Source: Microbulbifer sp. MKSA007
Lineage (GTDB): Bacteria; Pseudomonadota; Gammaproteobacteria; Pseudomonadales; Cellvibrionaceae
Assembly: GCA_032615215.1 (NCBI GenBank)
Contig: CP128433.1
Location: 186,001 to 250,000, forward strand
Length of the DNA: 64,000 bases
Direction: 5' to 3'
The notes under the pieces are model-generated. The model was not told where the DNA came from, ran no database searches, and worked only from the letters and a program-made list of their open reading frames with translations. Below are positions 38,373 through 48,381 of the stretch, one piece after another; the first letter of the stretch is position 1, and every line of letters starts with the position of its first letter. The position numbers and the translations under genes were made by a program.

Positions 38373-38783
38373 ATGAAAGCTGATCTATCCGTAGTGAGAG
38401 CATTGAGAACTTTGTATCCCAAGCTGCACGATGAAATCTATGTGTTTTGTCAGGTTTCAGATAGTCGGTTTACAGATATTTTGTCAGAGAGTTTGTGTTT
38501 CTTCCGAGAAGGTGAGGGAATGAGTGTGATACTGCCTCAACGTTCGGCTCGGCAATTAGATATTGCCGCAAGCGCCCCCTTTCGCCAAATCACTTTGCAG
38601 ATCCTGGCTGGTCTTGATGCGGTGCGGGTTATTCCTGTGGTCGCCCAGGAATTAATGGAGGCTGGAATAGATACCAGCGTGGTATCCACACTACACCGTG
38701 ACCACATTTTTGTCCCTGATGAGCGCGCGGAATTTGCAGTAAAAATTCTGCGCGGTATTCGAAATCGAGTTCAATATAGCTGA
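38373..38783 (+). CDS. ACT domain-containing protein (DUF2241-like)
   Basis: 136 residues. Two ACT-type halves: LHDEIYVFCQVSD, then FREGEGMSVILPQRSA, and a second half FRQITLQILAGLDAVRVIPVVAQ followed by HRDHIFVPDERAEFA. This order and the YVFC / HDHIFVP motifs match the small stand-alone ACT family. Such proteins are thought to bind amino acids; the ligand here is unknown. Confidence 0.85.
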   Translation: MKADLSVVRALRTLYPKLHDEIYVFCQVSDSRFTDILSESLCFFREGEGMSVILPQRSARQLDIAASAPFRQITLQILAGLDAVRVIPVVAQELMEAGIDTSVVSTLHRDHIFVPDERAEFAVKILRGIRNRVQYS

Positions 38784-38797
38784 TATGTAGCCTGCCA

Positions 38798-39540
38798 GTG
38801 CGTATCAACTATCCCCCCACAGAGCCCCACGGCGAGATTCGCCAACTGTTGCCTAATTTTTTTTATGTTCCCGGAACTATCAAACTAGCGCCGGGGGTCA
38901 CTATCAATCGCAATATGGGAATCGCTCGCTGGCAGGATCACCTTACCTTGATTAATCCCATCAGATTGCGTCCACAGCAGGAGGAAAAGTTAAAAGATCT
39001 TGGGCGTGTGAGTCACGCGATACGGCTCGGCTATCACCATGGACGTGATGATCTCTACTACAGAGACCACTTTGATCTTACCTTTTGGACACAGCGCGGC
39101 TCAGATTTTTATCCGCCAAAAGCAGATAAGGTGTTGCGACAGGAGGATGTTTGTCCAATACCGGGGGGCGCTTTATTGTCTTTTCCCAAAGTCAGTTTCC
39201 AGAAGCCGTATTGTGGCTCCCGTTTAGTGGCGGACTACTGGTCAGTTGTGATGCCCTGCAGTACTGGCAGTCATGGAATGGATGTACCTGGTTTGGTAAA
39301 AACCTGCTGAGGTTTTCTGGTATCCGCCGAGGTATGCAGATTGCTCCCTCCTGGAGAGCAAGGGTGACACCAAGTGATAAAAATCCCAGGCTGTGGTTGA
39401 AGTACGACTTCGAACAAATCCTAAGGCAGCCATTTTTGCACTTTCTTGCGGCTCATGGAGATTTTTGTGCGGATAATGCCTACGAGAAAGTAGCTTATGC
39501 GGTTGGACAAGCGTTCCCCGGTTTGGGGAAGGCTGCATAG
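38798..39540 (+). CDS. Metallo-beta-lactamase-like protein, frameshifted
   Basis: About 247 residues once a base is added to the G6 run at 39163-39168; without it the frame stops early and the C-terminal part (FIVFSQSQFPEAVLWLPFSGGLLVSCDALQ) is in the next frame. The layout, with an N-terminal VTINRNMGIARWQDHLTLINPI, then LGYHHGRDD and a central FSGGLLVSCDAL, recalls MBL-fold proteins without a complete HxHxDH motif, so it may not be a metal enzyme. GTG start. Function unknown. Confidence 0.65.
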
Positions 39541-39716
39541 ATGAGTTTAGCGAGTACAGTCAGGGCGCAGCTCACTGGGCCTCAGCTTAGATTGCCCTAA
39601 ATCGTGGTAAGATGGGCAATTGCTCGACGGTCCACAAGCACCTGTAGTGGTGCGATTTCAAATGACCTGTCCGTATCAACAATCACGCTTTGTATTCCTG
39701 AGAAGTAGCACTCCCC

Positions 39717-41342
39717 ATGAGAGTTAAAAGTCTATTGGGTGCCCTGGCTATGGCACTATTGGTGGCTTGTACCACCTCCAGCATTAACAGCACTGGCCCC
39801 ATTGCAGATAGTGATTACATCCGTAGAGATATCAATTTCCTCGCATCAGCGGAACTAGAGGGTCGCGATACCGGTAGCGAGGGTTATCGCCAAGCGGCAC
39901 AGTATGTGGCTGGCCAATTTAAAAAGATGGGGCTGATTCCAGCAGGGGAGCAAGGTTACTTCCAGGAAGTGCCTTTTCGCAGTGCCAGTTGGGATGGGAG
40001 TGATCCTGAATTTGTCTTAGAGGGCCAGAACGATGAAATCGCCATGCAATTTGGCGAGGACTTTCTAGCATCGCCCTCCGCACTGAGTGAGCGCTCGCAG
40101 ATCAATGCCGAGTTGGTATTTGTCGGTTACGGTATTGAGGCTCCGGATTTTGGCATTAATGACTATCACGGCCTGGATGTACAGGGAAAGATTGTCGTTG
40201 TGTTAGCAGGCCGGCCGCAGAGCTTGCCCAGTGAAGTGGGGGCTCACCACTCCTCTCCTCGCACCAAACGCCAGGTTGCCGCAAAACATGGCGCTGTGGG
40301 TTTTGTTCGCCTGTATACGCCTGAGCGGGAGAAACGCCGCCCATTTGACTACTATGCGAAGCACCGTTTTGACGACACTTTTGACTGGGTGAAAAAGACT
40401 GGTATGCCCGGTAGTGCAATCCCGGGGATGCACCCGGGAGTTATGTTGAGCATCGCCGCAGGCGGCAAGCTGTTTGATGGCACTGAGCGCAGTCTTGAAA
40501 GTATTTTTGCCGATATCGAGCAAGGAAAAACTCCAGAAGGCTTCCCCCTTAGTTACCGTGCAAAAATGAGCAGCAGCTCTAACCACAAGCGCGTAACCAG
40601 CCCGAATGTAGTGGCCGTTTTACCGGGAAGTGATCCACTCCTGAAAGATGAATATGTTGTTTTTTCCGCACACCTGGATCATGTTGGAAAGAAAGAGGAC
40701 GGCGAGATTTACTACGGTGCCCAGGATAACGCTGCCGGTATCGCGGTGATGTTGGAAACCGCACGTCTTTTTGTTGAATCTGGGCAAAATCCTCGAAGAT
40801 CACTGCTGTTCGTTGCTGTTACCGCAGAGGAAAAAGGTTTGCTGGGATCGGATTATTTTGCTGAGTACCCCACGGTGCCACTGGAATCGATCGTAGCCAA
40901 TATCAACCTTGATATGCCCATGCTGCTCTATCCATTCCGCGATATTATTGCTTTCGGTGCTGAACATTCATCTTTGGGGCGAGTTGCGGAGGAGGCTGCA
41001 AACCGTTCCGGGCTTAAACTCAGTCCCGATCCTATGCCGGAGGAAGTTATCTTCGTGCGCAGTGACCACTACAATTTTGTCCGTCGCGGAGTGCCCTCAA
41101 TCTACTTGATTACCGGAAGGGAGGCAAAAGACCCCAGTGTGGATGGTACTGCTGCACAGATGGCTTTCTTCCGCGAGCGCTACCACAAGCCAGGGGATGC
41201 TGCGGACGAGCAGATTAATTATGAGGCGGCTGAGCAATTTACCCAGGTAAATTACCTGATTGCCCGGCAAGTTGCCGATGCCGACAGTCAACCATATTGG
41301 TACGAAGGTGATTTCTTTGGGGATTTATTTTCTAGGGATTGA
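39717..41342 (+). CDS. M28-family metallopeptidase lipoprotein
   Basis: 541 residues, lipobox LLVAC near residue 18, so likely an outer-membrane or periplasmic lipoprotein. A PA domain (ELVFVGYGIEAPDFGINDYHGLDVQGKIVVV) is inserted before the catalytic part. Zinc and catalytic residues are seen in SAHLDHVG, GAQDNAAGIAV, TAEEKGLLGS and NLDMP. Aminopeptidase-type family. Confidence 0.93.
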   Translation: MRVKSLLGALAMALLVACTTSSINSTGPIADSDYIRRDINFLASAELEGRDTGSEGYRQAAQYVAGQFKKMGLIPAGEQGYFQEVPFRSASWDGSDPEFVLEGQNDEIAMQFGEDFLASPSALSERSQINAELVFVGYGIEAPDFGINDYHGLDVQGKIVVVLAGRPQSLPSEVGAHHSSPRTKRQVAAKHGAVGFVRLYTPEREKRRPFDYYAKHRFDDTFDWVKKTGMPGSAIPGMHPGVMLSIAAGGKLFDGTERSLESIFADIEQGKTPEGFPLSYRAKMSSSSNHKRVTSPNVVAVLPGSDPLLKDEYVVFSAHLDHVGKKEDGEIYYGAQDNAAGIAVMLETARLFVESGQNPRRSLLFVAVTAEEKGLLGSDYFAEYPTVPLESIVANINLDMPMLLYPFRDIIAFGAEHSSLGRVAEEAANRSGLKLSPDPMPEEVIFVRSDHYNFVRRGVPSIYLITGREAKDPSVDGTAAQMAFFRERYHKPGDAADEQINYEAAEQFTQVNYLIARQVADADSQPYWYEGDFFGDLFSRD

Positions 41343-41368
41343 GCGGTTTGAACACCCTGGGAGCAACC

Positions 41369-42088
41369 CTAACTGAAACCATTGATTGGCTTCAGGATAG
41401 TACTATCGCTTGTTCTCCCGCAGTGGCTAGCTCTAAATGTGCCTATTGGGTTTACGACAGAGGTGGCTTGATTGTGTTTAACCGCAAGGCTTAGGTAGGC
41501 TCCAGGCTTCGGCTGTCCTGTCCACAATAGGTAATTCTTGTACGGATGGTTCAATTGCTGAGGTCGGTTAATTACAGGAGCTGAGGCCAGCAGCTGCCCC
41601 AAATCGACACCAGAACATTTAGCTAATGCTTCTTTGGCGGTCCATTTAGTGAGGAAACAAGCAGCTACTTGCGATGTTGGGAGCGAGTTTAGTTCGGTTA
41701 TCTCCGCCTTGTGGAAGTATTGCTTAGCCATGGCCAACCAATTCCTTTGGTGGGACTCATTTTCGCAATCAATACCTACTGGAGTTTCCGCTATTGCTAC
41801 GGCAACAAAGTCATCGGAATGGCTTATGGAAATATGACAAAGGGGTTTTCCTCTAACCATAGCAATTGTCGGTGCTTCAGCCTCAACTGTAATTTCCCAA
41901 GGTGAATACTCGTATTGCTCCGCAATTAAAGTGCGCAGTAATATTCGCCCGGCCAGGAACTGGGCTCGGCGTTTAATACTGTGTATTTTCTCCAGCCGTG
42001 AGAGCTCAGTGCTTCCCAGCAGGTGAATGGAATCTCCCTGCCAGTTTCCTGACCAGCTATTGAAGGAAGAGCAGGTAAAGTAAGGCAT
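41369..42088 (-). CDS. 4'-phosphopantetheinyl transferase (Sfp/EntD-type)
   Basis: 239 residues. Transfers the phosphopantetheine arm to acyl carrier proteins, here probably the two ACPs of the adjacent aryl polyene cluster. Motifs: HISISHSDDFVAVAI, VGIDCEN (GIDxE, usually GIDIE) and the WTAKEALAK signature. Divergent from the cluster, 356 bases away from its first gene; the shared interval may hold both promoters. Confidence 0.92.
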   Translation of the reverse strand: MPYFTCSSFNSWSGNWQGDSIHLLGSTELSRLEKIHSIKRRAQFLAGRILLRTLIAEQYEYSPWEITVEAEAPTIAMVRGKPLCHISISHSDDFVAVAIAETPVGIDCENESHQRNWLAMAKQYFHKAEITELNSLPTSQVAACFLTKWTAKEALAKCSGVDLGQLLASAPVINRPQQLNHPYKNYLLWTGQPKPGAYLSLAVKHNQATSVVNPIGTFRASHCGRTSDSTILKPINGFS

Positions 42089-42444
42089 TTGATAACCCCT
42101 AAGAATTTGTTCCCTTTGGAAGCGATGGAATCTGGTCGACTTAAAAAACCTTCACTTTAACGGCTGGGGGGCTGTGCAATACAAGTTTCCCATGGCAAAT
42201 GTGTACCATAGTACGAGAGAATAAGTGGCCGGAAAAGCCCGTGTATTTCACTGTAATCTAAGGCCGCGCATCGACCTATAATTCAGCGCTTTTACTGGCG
42301 GCTATTGGTCATTTTGTGTACCATTCCCGCCCTGTCTCTGGTCGCGCAATACCTATTAGCCAACTAAAAATAATGGTGGGAAAGGCCAGCTTCAGCTTTT
42401 TGATTTTGGGGGATGGAGCTCTGCTTCAGAATTAATGTTTGGTT
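42089..42444. other. Divergent promoter region of the aryl polyene cluster
   Basis: 356 bases between the divergent phosphopantetheinyl transferase and the first cluster gene. A direct repeat TGTGTACCAT occurs at 42200-42209 and 42315-42324, a possible binding site pair. No gene is supported here. Confidence 0.45.
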
Positions 42445-43170
42445 ATGGAATTTGTTGTCAGTAATTGGCGAGCATGGTGCTCGGGAATATCAGATCAATC
42501 GGATTGGCAGGGTTGGCGTAGAGGAGAAAAGCAGCTTGGTGGAAATAGCCAGGCGGATGTGTCTTTTCTTCCTGCAATGCAGCGCCGTCGTTTGAGTCCG
42601 CTGGCTAAAGCCGTTTTTAATACCGCTTTTCCGCTATTAGAGCAGGAAGATATTCCTTTACTGCTTTGCTCAGTGCATGGCGAAGCAATGAGGACTTATT
42701 CCTTGTTACAAGGCGTTGCAGCAAGTGAAGACCTATCGCCAACTGCATTTGGACTTTCTGTACACAACGCAATTGCAGGACAGTTCTCTATTGCCTGTAA
42801 AACCAGGTCTCCAGCACTTGCGTTAGCTGGGGGAGATTTTCCTATGCAGTCGGGTTTTATAGAGGCTGCTGGACTACTCCAAGAGGGTGCTGAGGAATTG
42901 CTTTTAGTGTTCTGTGAAGAAACACTACCTGAGATGTACTATCCCAGCGCTGAGAGCTCAACATATATTTGCGCAACGGCTATGCGCTTGGCGAAACATA
43001 AATCTAGTGATACAGATATAAAACTATCGTTAACTGCCAGTGAATGTGCTGGAGCTGAGTCAGTATTTGCAGAGCCTGATTACCAGCTTCCGTTGATTAG
43101 ATCTTTGATTGATCGCGAGGGGCGTATACCTGTTTCAGAGAGATGGGAGCTACAGATCAATGCCAGTTAA
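42445..43170 (+). CDS. APE ketosynthase-like chain-length factor
   Basis: 241 residues. Matches the short beta-ketoacyl-synthase N-terminal family found in APE clusters (MQRRRLSPLAKAVF, CSVHGEAMRTYSLL, FGLSVHNAIAGQFSI). The active-site cysteine of full ketosynthases is missing, in keeping with a chain-length factor that pairs with a catalytic ketosynthase. Comparable to ApeC of the E. coli system. Start by position; no strong ribosome site. First gene of the run. Confidence 0.85.
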   Translation: MEFVVSNWRAWCSGISDQSDWQGWRRGEKQLGGNSQADVSFLPAMQRRRLSPLAKAVFNTAFPLLEQEDIPLLLCSVHGEAMRTYSLLQGVAASEDLSPTAFGLSVHNAIAGQFSIACKTRSPALALAGGDFPMQSGFIEAAGLLQEGAEELLLVFCEETLPEMYYPSAESSTYICATAMRLAKHKSSDTDIKLSLTASECAGAESVFAEPDYQLPLIRSLIDREGRIPVSERWELQINAS

Positions 43171-43945
43171 CTTATTGCCGGCAAAGAAAAAAGACAAGTA
43201 TTGGCTAAGGTTGGTCGCTACGGCGATAGCATTTAGCCTGTTCGGTATCGGTGGATTGATACTGCGGTTTGTTCTGTTCCCACCATTAAAGGTGATCTAT
43301 CGGGACACAGAAGTTCGAAAATGCAAGGCTCGTTTGTGTATCCACAACGCTTTTCGATTGTTTATTGGCTTTATGCATATCACGGGAATCTACACCTATC
43401 AATTTCGTGATGAACAAAAGTTAGCTAAACCAGGCCAATTGATATTGGCAAATCATCCATCGCTTATTGATGTGGTATTTCTAATATCCCGAATACCGAA
43501 TGCCAACTGTATTGTAAAAGCCAGTTTATTTAGAAACCCGTTTATGCGCGGCGCAGTAGTGACTGCAGGCTATATACCTAATGATGACCCGGAACAGATT
43601 ATCGAACTGGCTTCGAAATCACTACAAAAAGGGGAATCAGTAGTTCTCTTTCCAGAGGGAACTCGCTCTGTACCAGGACAACCGTTTAGGTTTCAGCGTG
43701 GGGCAGCCTACATGGCGTTACGCTCCGGGGTGACCCCAACTCTGGTAACAATACGGTGTAATCCACCGATGCTGATGAAAAATATTCCTTGGTACAGTAT
43801 TCCTCTGAGTCGACCACATTTTCAATTCGATGTGAATGAATCAGAGAGTTTTATTCAAGTAAAAGAAAAAGATGAAACACCACAAGTAGCCCGAGAGGTT
43901 ACTCAAGAATTAAAAGCATTTTTTACCGAGGAGTGTGCTGCGTGA
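43160..43945 (+). CDS. PlsC-type 1-acylglycerol-3-phosphate acyltransferase-like protein
   Basis: 261 residues from ATG 43160, overlapping the preceding gene by 11 bases. Contains the acyltransferase motif LANHPSLIDVVFL (NHxxxxD) and VLFPEGTRS, with one N-terminal transmembrane helix. In APE clusters such an enzyme may attach the polyene to a lipid or start the lipid anchor; its acceptor is not known here. Confidence 0.85.
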   Translation: MPVNLLPAKKKDKYWLRLVATAIAFSLFGIGGLILRFVLFPPLKVIYRDTEVRKCKARLCIHNAFRLFIGFMHITGIYTYQFRDEQKLAKPGQLILANHPSLIDVVFLISRIPNANCIVKASLFRNPFMRGAVVTAGYIPNDDPEQIIELASKSLQKGESVVLFPEGTRSVPGQPFRFQRGAAYMALRSGVTPTLVTIRCNPPMLMKNIPWYSIPLSRPHFQFDVNESESFIQVKEKDETPQVAREVTQELKAFFTEECAA

Positions 43946-44199
43946 AAGAGTTAGTTGAAGAGCTTAAAGTTCTGATTATTGATGTATTAAATCTGGAAGA
44001 TATTACTCCAGAAGAAATCGTAGCAGATGAGCCCCTTTTTGGAGAGGGCTTGGGGCTGGATTCTATTGATGCACTAGAGTTAGGTCTTGCTCTGCAAAAA
44101 AAATACAACATATCAATAGATGCAGAAAGCGAAGATACAAAATCGCATTTTGCTAATGTGAATAGCCTGGCAAATTTTGTCAGCAGCAGCCGCGCATAA
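43942..44199 (+). CDS. Acyl carrier protein 1 of the aryl polyene cluster
   Basis: About 85 residues from GTG 43942, with GAGGAG upstream and a four-base overlap with the previous gene. Carries the phosphopantetheine serine in GLDSIDALEL. One of two consecutive ACPs, as in ApeE/ApeF of E. coli. Confidence 0.93.
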   Translation: MKELVEELKVLIIDVLNLEDITPEEIVADEPLFGEGLGLDSIDALELGLALQKKYNISIDAESEDTKSHFANVNSLANFVSSSRA

Positions 44200-44210
44200 T
44201 AGAGGTATTT

Positions 44211-44465
44211 ATGTTGAATAGCAGAGAAGAAATTTTACCAAAGTTGACCGAAATTCTGGTTGAGATGTTTGAGGTCGATGAGGCAGATATAACAGAAGAA
44301 GCCCACCTCTCTGATGATCTTGATATAGATAGTATTGATGCTGTGGACCTAATTGTTCGCTTGAAAGAAGTAACAGGAAAGAAAATTGCACCTGAAGAGT
44401 TCAAAAGTGTAAGAACTGTTGGAGATGTAGTTGGTGCAATTGAAAAGGTAATGGCAGAGAAGTGA
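44211..44465 (+). CDS. Acyl carrier protein 2 of the aryl polyene cluster
   Basis: 84 residues, phosphopantetheine serine in DLDIDSIDAVDLI. Acidic, four-helix bundle type. Close to but distinct from the first ACP, probably with a different loading or elongation role. Overlaps the next start by four bases. Confidence 0.93.
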   Translation: MLNSREEILPKLTEILVEMFEVDEADITEEAHLSDDLDIDSIDAVDLIVRLKEVTGKKIAPEEFKSVRTVGDVVGAIEKVMAEK

Positions 44466-45013
44466 GTCGATTCGCGCAGCTAATATTGGTCATTATTCTG
44501 ACACTGTACCCTATGGCAATTTACTTTGGCATAGAATACTTGTCTTTAAGTAGTATTCTGTTACTGCTGTTGATAGTTGCGGTTTTAAGGGTATTGTTTG
44601 GCGGCGCGAATAAGGCGATTGGCACTAAGTTAATGGCTGTGGCCTTGGCTTTTGTTGTTGGGGTTTCCTGGTTAAGGGGCGACTCAAACGGACTTCTTTG
44701 GTATCCAGTTCTTTGTAATCTGATTCTATTTTCACTGTTTTTTTACAGTTTGAGTCAACCGCAAACATTAGTAGAACGGCTTGCTCGCCTTACGACTCCA
44801 GATTTACCACCTGAAGGTGTCCTATATACACGAAAGGTTACCAAGGCATGGTGTCTATTCTTTTTAATTAATGGAAGCCTCGCACTGGCAAGTGTTTTAA
44901 ACGGCGATATGAAAGTCTGGACTCTTTACAATGGCCTTGTTTCATATGTGCTAATGGGAATTATGATGGGTGGTGAATGGCTACTGCGTCGTCGCGTCCA
45001 AAATAAGGTGTGA
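44462..45013 (+). CDS. Cluster membrane protein (COG4648-like)
   Basis: 183 residues with five or so transmembrane helices (for example LILVIILTLYPMAIYFGIEY and KAWCLFFLINGSLALASVL). This protein accompanies aryl polyene operons; it is probably part of the envelope export or assembly machinery, but its biochemistry is unknown. GTG start. Confidence 0.8.
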   Translation: MSRFAQLILVIILTLYPMAIYFGIEYLSLSSILLLLLIVAVLRVLFGGANKAIGTKLMAVALAFVVGVSWLRGDSNGLLWYPVLCNLILFSLFFYSLSQPQTLVERLARLTTPDLPPEGVLYTRKVTKAWCLFFLINGSLALASVLNGDMKVWTLYNGLVSYVLMGIMMGGEWLLRRRVQNKV

Positions 45014-45022
45014 GTTAAGGTC

Positions 45023-46728
45023 GTGGACAAAGTACAGTTTGAACAGGTGTTTGGTTACTCGAATGACCAAGCAGTAGTTAGCTATTCAAGTCGTGGGGAA
45101 ATTTCATTCGCACAATTTAAGCGTGAATTGGCATTTGTTGAGCGAAAGCTAAAAAAATCCCTAAACGAAGCTGGGATCAAAAAAGCTGCCATTTTCTGTA
45201 AAGATAGTTACGAGTTTAGTTTACTTTTTTTGCCGCTATGTCTTGTTGTGAAGTCGTTGTTATTCCGGCAAATAACAAGCGATTTACCCAGCAAAAACTG
45301 GGTGAGCAAACCCTATTACTGGGCAGCTGGGAAGACAGCTCGGCATTTAGTATAAATATTCCGGATCAATATAGCGAAGAGCTTTTTGTTCCCAGTTATT
45401 TTGATGCTGGTATTCAATTATTCACATCAGGAACCAGTGGTGAACCACAAATCGTTGATAAAACCTTATATCAATTGCTCAATGAGGTTCAGGCCCATAA
45501 TCTGAAGTGGTCATCCCGGGTGGTTAATACAACTACTTTGGCAACAGTAAGCCACCAGCATATATATGGCTTACTGTTTAAATTACTGTGGCCGCTAGCC
45601 AGCGGGCGTCGATTTGTTAGTAAGACTTATGTGGATGTTGTGGGATTACTCCAAGACGCCCAGAAATGGGGGCCTGCCGTGTGGGTTGCAAGCCCTGCAC
45701 AATTAAGCCGCCGTATTTCTTCCTGGCCATGGGAGTTAGGAAAGTCCTTAGTGGATATCTTTTCTTCTGGGGGGCCTTTACTGGAAGTAGATGCAAAGGC
45801 GATTGATCAGTTGTGTGGAATCCAGCCCATAGAGGTCTATGGAAGCACTGAAACCGGGGGGATTGCCTGGCGTAATCAATTGCGTCAGAAAAGTTGGAGT
45901 CCACTAAAAGGAGTGAACATTGCAAAAAATAGCGATGGGTTACTCAAAGTCTCTTCTCCGTGGTTACCCAAGGAGTTTATTTGTCAGGACAAAGTACAAA
46001 TAAGTACAGACGGTATGTTCGAACTTAAGGGGCGGGCTGATCGCATTATTAAGATTGAAGAGAAAAGAATTTCTCTTACACAGGTTGAGTCCCTACTAGT
46101 TGGTAGCTCATATATTGTAAAAGCCAATGTACTTGTCCTGGAGCGTAAAAGAAAAGTAGTTGCCGCTGTTGCCACACTTACGGAATCCGGGAAAGAACTA
46201 TTGCAAAAGAAAGGAAAGGCTTCTCTTGTTCGTAAACTTAGAGAAACCCTGGCCAAGGATCTTGATGGCGTGGCTGTGCCACGTTCTTGGCGTTTTGTTG
46301 ATGAAATTCCCACTAACTTACAGGGAAAAATAACGAGAGACCTGCTAATGCAACTTTTTGATGAAATTCCGGCAGCAATGGTGCCACAGATTATTAGCAG
46401 CGAAATATTAGATAATACTCGTCAAGTTAATTTTACGGTTAATGACGATTTGCCTTGCTTGGATGGTCATTTTGAAGGCTCACCGGTAGTGCCGGGAGTG
46501 GTACAGCTGGATTGGGCTATGCATTTTGGCCGCCCACTTGTAAAAGCCGGCAGTACGTCTACCCAAATGGAAGTGATTAAATTTAAGCAGTTAATGATGC
46601 CCGGTGATGCTGTCACTTTATCTTTGGAGTTCAGCCAGGAAAAGAACAAATTAAATTATTCTTTTCGAAACACTCAAGATGGCAATATAGAATATAGCAG
46701 TGGTAGGTTGTGCTTCAGCCATGTCTAA
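45023..46728 (+). CDS. AMP-ligase fused to a FabA/FabZ-type dehydratase, frameshifted
   Basis: About 568 residues when one T is added to the T7 run at 45225-45231, which joins the first 70 residues (MDKVQFEQVFGYSND) to the rest. Residues to about 450 are an acyl/aryl-AMP ligase: FTSGTSGEPQ and YGSTETGGIAWR. The C-terminal 115 residues are a hotdog dehydratase: LDGHFEGSPVVPGVVQLDWAM, with the active histidine in DGHF. In E. coli these are two genes (ApeH-like, ApeI-like). The ligase would load the aryl starter onto an ACP. Confidence 0.88.
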
Positions 46729-47461
46729 CTTTTGTTTTGTAATACCCGTTTATAATCATGAGGGGGCGATCGCACAGACGCTGGCATCTCTGGATGGCTT
46801 TGACCTGCCTTACATTCTGGTAGATGATGGCTGTGATAAACCCTGTAGAATTGAACTACAACGCTTAGAGCAGAGCTATGGTCCCCGGGTTCACTTGGTT
46901 GTTCGCCAGGCTAATGGTGGAAAAGGTGCTGCGGTAAAAAGTGGTCTGCGAGCTGCGAAAGAGCTTGGATATAGTCATGGAATTCAAGTCGATGCCGATG
47001 GTCAACACAGCCCAGCTGATATACCTCAATTCCTAGAGAAAAGCAGAAAGTGCCCTGATTCACTGATTTGTGGCTATCCGCAATACGATAAATCAGTACC
47101 TAAAGTTCGTTTGTGGGGACGCTATCTAACTCATGTATGGATCTGGATTAATACTCTTTCTCTGGAGATTAAGGATTCCATGTGTGGGCTGCGTTGTTAT
47201 CCCTTATCTCGAACTGTAGATTTGTTAGATAATGAGTATACCGGTGATCGAATGGATTTTGATCCAGAGATCTTAGTACGGTGGTATTGGAGCAAAGGCG
47301 GTCTCTGCCAGGTACCTGTTAATGTGAGCTACCCAATAGATGGCGTTTCCCATTTCCGGGGATTTGAGGATAACTTCCTTATATCGGCAATGCACACCCG
47401 TCTATTTTTTGGCATGTTGGCCAGAACTCTGCGTATTTCGACAGTAGGGCGAAAAGCGTGA
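46721..47461 (+). CDS. Family 2 glycosyltransferase
   Basis: 246 residues from ATG 46721, overlapping the previous gene by eight bases. GT-A fold: FVIPVYNHEGAI, the DVD-type motif QVDADGQHSPADI and a C-terminal FDPEILVRWYW region. Similar to dolichyl-phosphate mannose synthase relatives. May glycosylate a lipid carrier or the product head. Confidence 0.88.
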   Translation: MSNFCFVIPVYNHEGAIAQTLASLDGFDLPYILVDDGCDKPCRIELQRLEQSYGPRVHLVVRQANGGKGAAVKSGLRAAKELGYSHGIQVDADGQHSPADIPQFLEKSRKCPDSLICGYPQYDKSVPKVRLWGRYLTHVWIWINTLSLEIKDSMCGLRCYPLSRTVDLLDNEYTGDRMDFDPEILVRWYWSKGGLCQVPVNVSYPIDGVSHFRGFEDNFLISAMHTRLFFGMLARTLRISTVGRKA

Positions 47462-48381
47462 GTAATTTACACTGGTCAAAATACCGGGAACAAGGCTTTT
47501 TCCTGGGCATCAAGTTTTTATTCTGGTTGCATCACTGGTTGGGTCCGATTGCCTTTAAAGTTGCGGTATACCCGGTAGTTTTATGCTATTACCTAAAAAA
47601 TCAGAGTGGCCGCAGTTCGATCCGTGAATACTTGGAATTATTCGCCAAACGCTACCCATCTTGCGGTATAGAACCGAATTGGAAAACCGGATTTAGAATT
47701 TTTCTTAATTTTGCTAACAGCGCTAGAGAAAAGCTTGAAGCCTGGTTTGTGGGTATCCCGGATAGTCAGGTAAATTTTCCAAAAAGAGCGGGTCTTCACC
47801 AGTTGGCGGCTAGTGGCCAAGGTGGATTAATAATTGGCTCTCATCTCGGGAACCTGGAGGTTTGCAGAGCGCTTGGCAGCCTGACAAAGGTACGGGTAAA
47901 CGTGTTGGTGCATACAAAGCATGCGGTGAAATTTAATCGCATGATGAAAATGCTCAATCCCCTGAGTCAAGTACGGCTTATCCAGGTGACAGAAGTCACT
48001 CCCGCTCTAGCGATGCGACTCTCCGAGGCTGTTGAAGCCGGGGAGCTGGTTGTTATTGTCGGTGATAGAACACCTATTAACTCTATGGGGCGCACCTGCG
48101 AGGCAGAATTCCTAGGGCGAAAAGCGCCTTTTCCCCAGGGGCCATATATTCTTGCTGCGCTGCTCAAATGCCCGGTGTACACGCTTTTCTGTCTGCGCAG
48201 TACTTCCGGATACGATATTTATATGGAAAAACTCTGCGATCGCGTTGTGATGAAACGCGGTGACAGAGAGGGGCATATTCGCTCTCTTGTCGAGGAGTTT
48301 GCACGACGGTTGGAACGCTATTGTCATATAGCACCTTTGCAATGGTATAACTTTTACCCGTTCTGGGATCAGCAAAAATGA
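47458..48381 (+). CDS. LpxL/HtrB-like acyltransferase
   Basis: 307 residues, GTG start overlapping by four bases. Lauroyl/myristoyl-acyltransferase family with GSHLGNLEVC (HxxxxE) and a conserved GDRTPI. Family members acylate lipid A. Here it most likely transfers an acyl or polyene chain to a membrane lipid, but the acceptor is inferred. Confidence 0.88.
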   Translation: MSNLHWSKYREQGFFLGIKFLFWLHHWLGPIAFKVAVYPVVLCYYLKNQSGRSSIREYLELFAKRYPSCGIEPNWKTGFRIFLNFANSAREKLEAWFVGIPDSQVNFPKRAGLHQLAASGQGGLIIGSHLGNLEVCRALGSLTKVRVNVLVHTKHAVKFNRMMKMLNPLSQVRLIQVTEVTPALAMRLSEAVEAGELVVIVGDRTPINSMGRTCEAEFLGRKAPFPQGPYILAALLKCPVYTLFCLRSTSGYDIYMEKLCDRVVMKRGDREGHIRSLVEEFARRLERYCHIAPLQWYNFYPFWDQQK

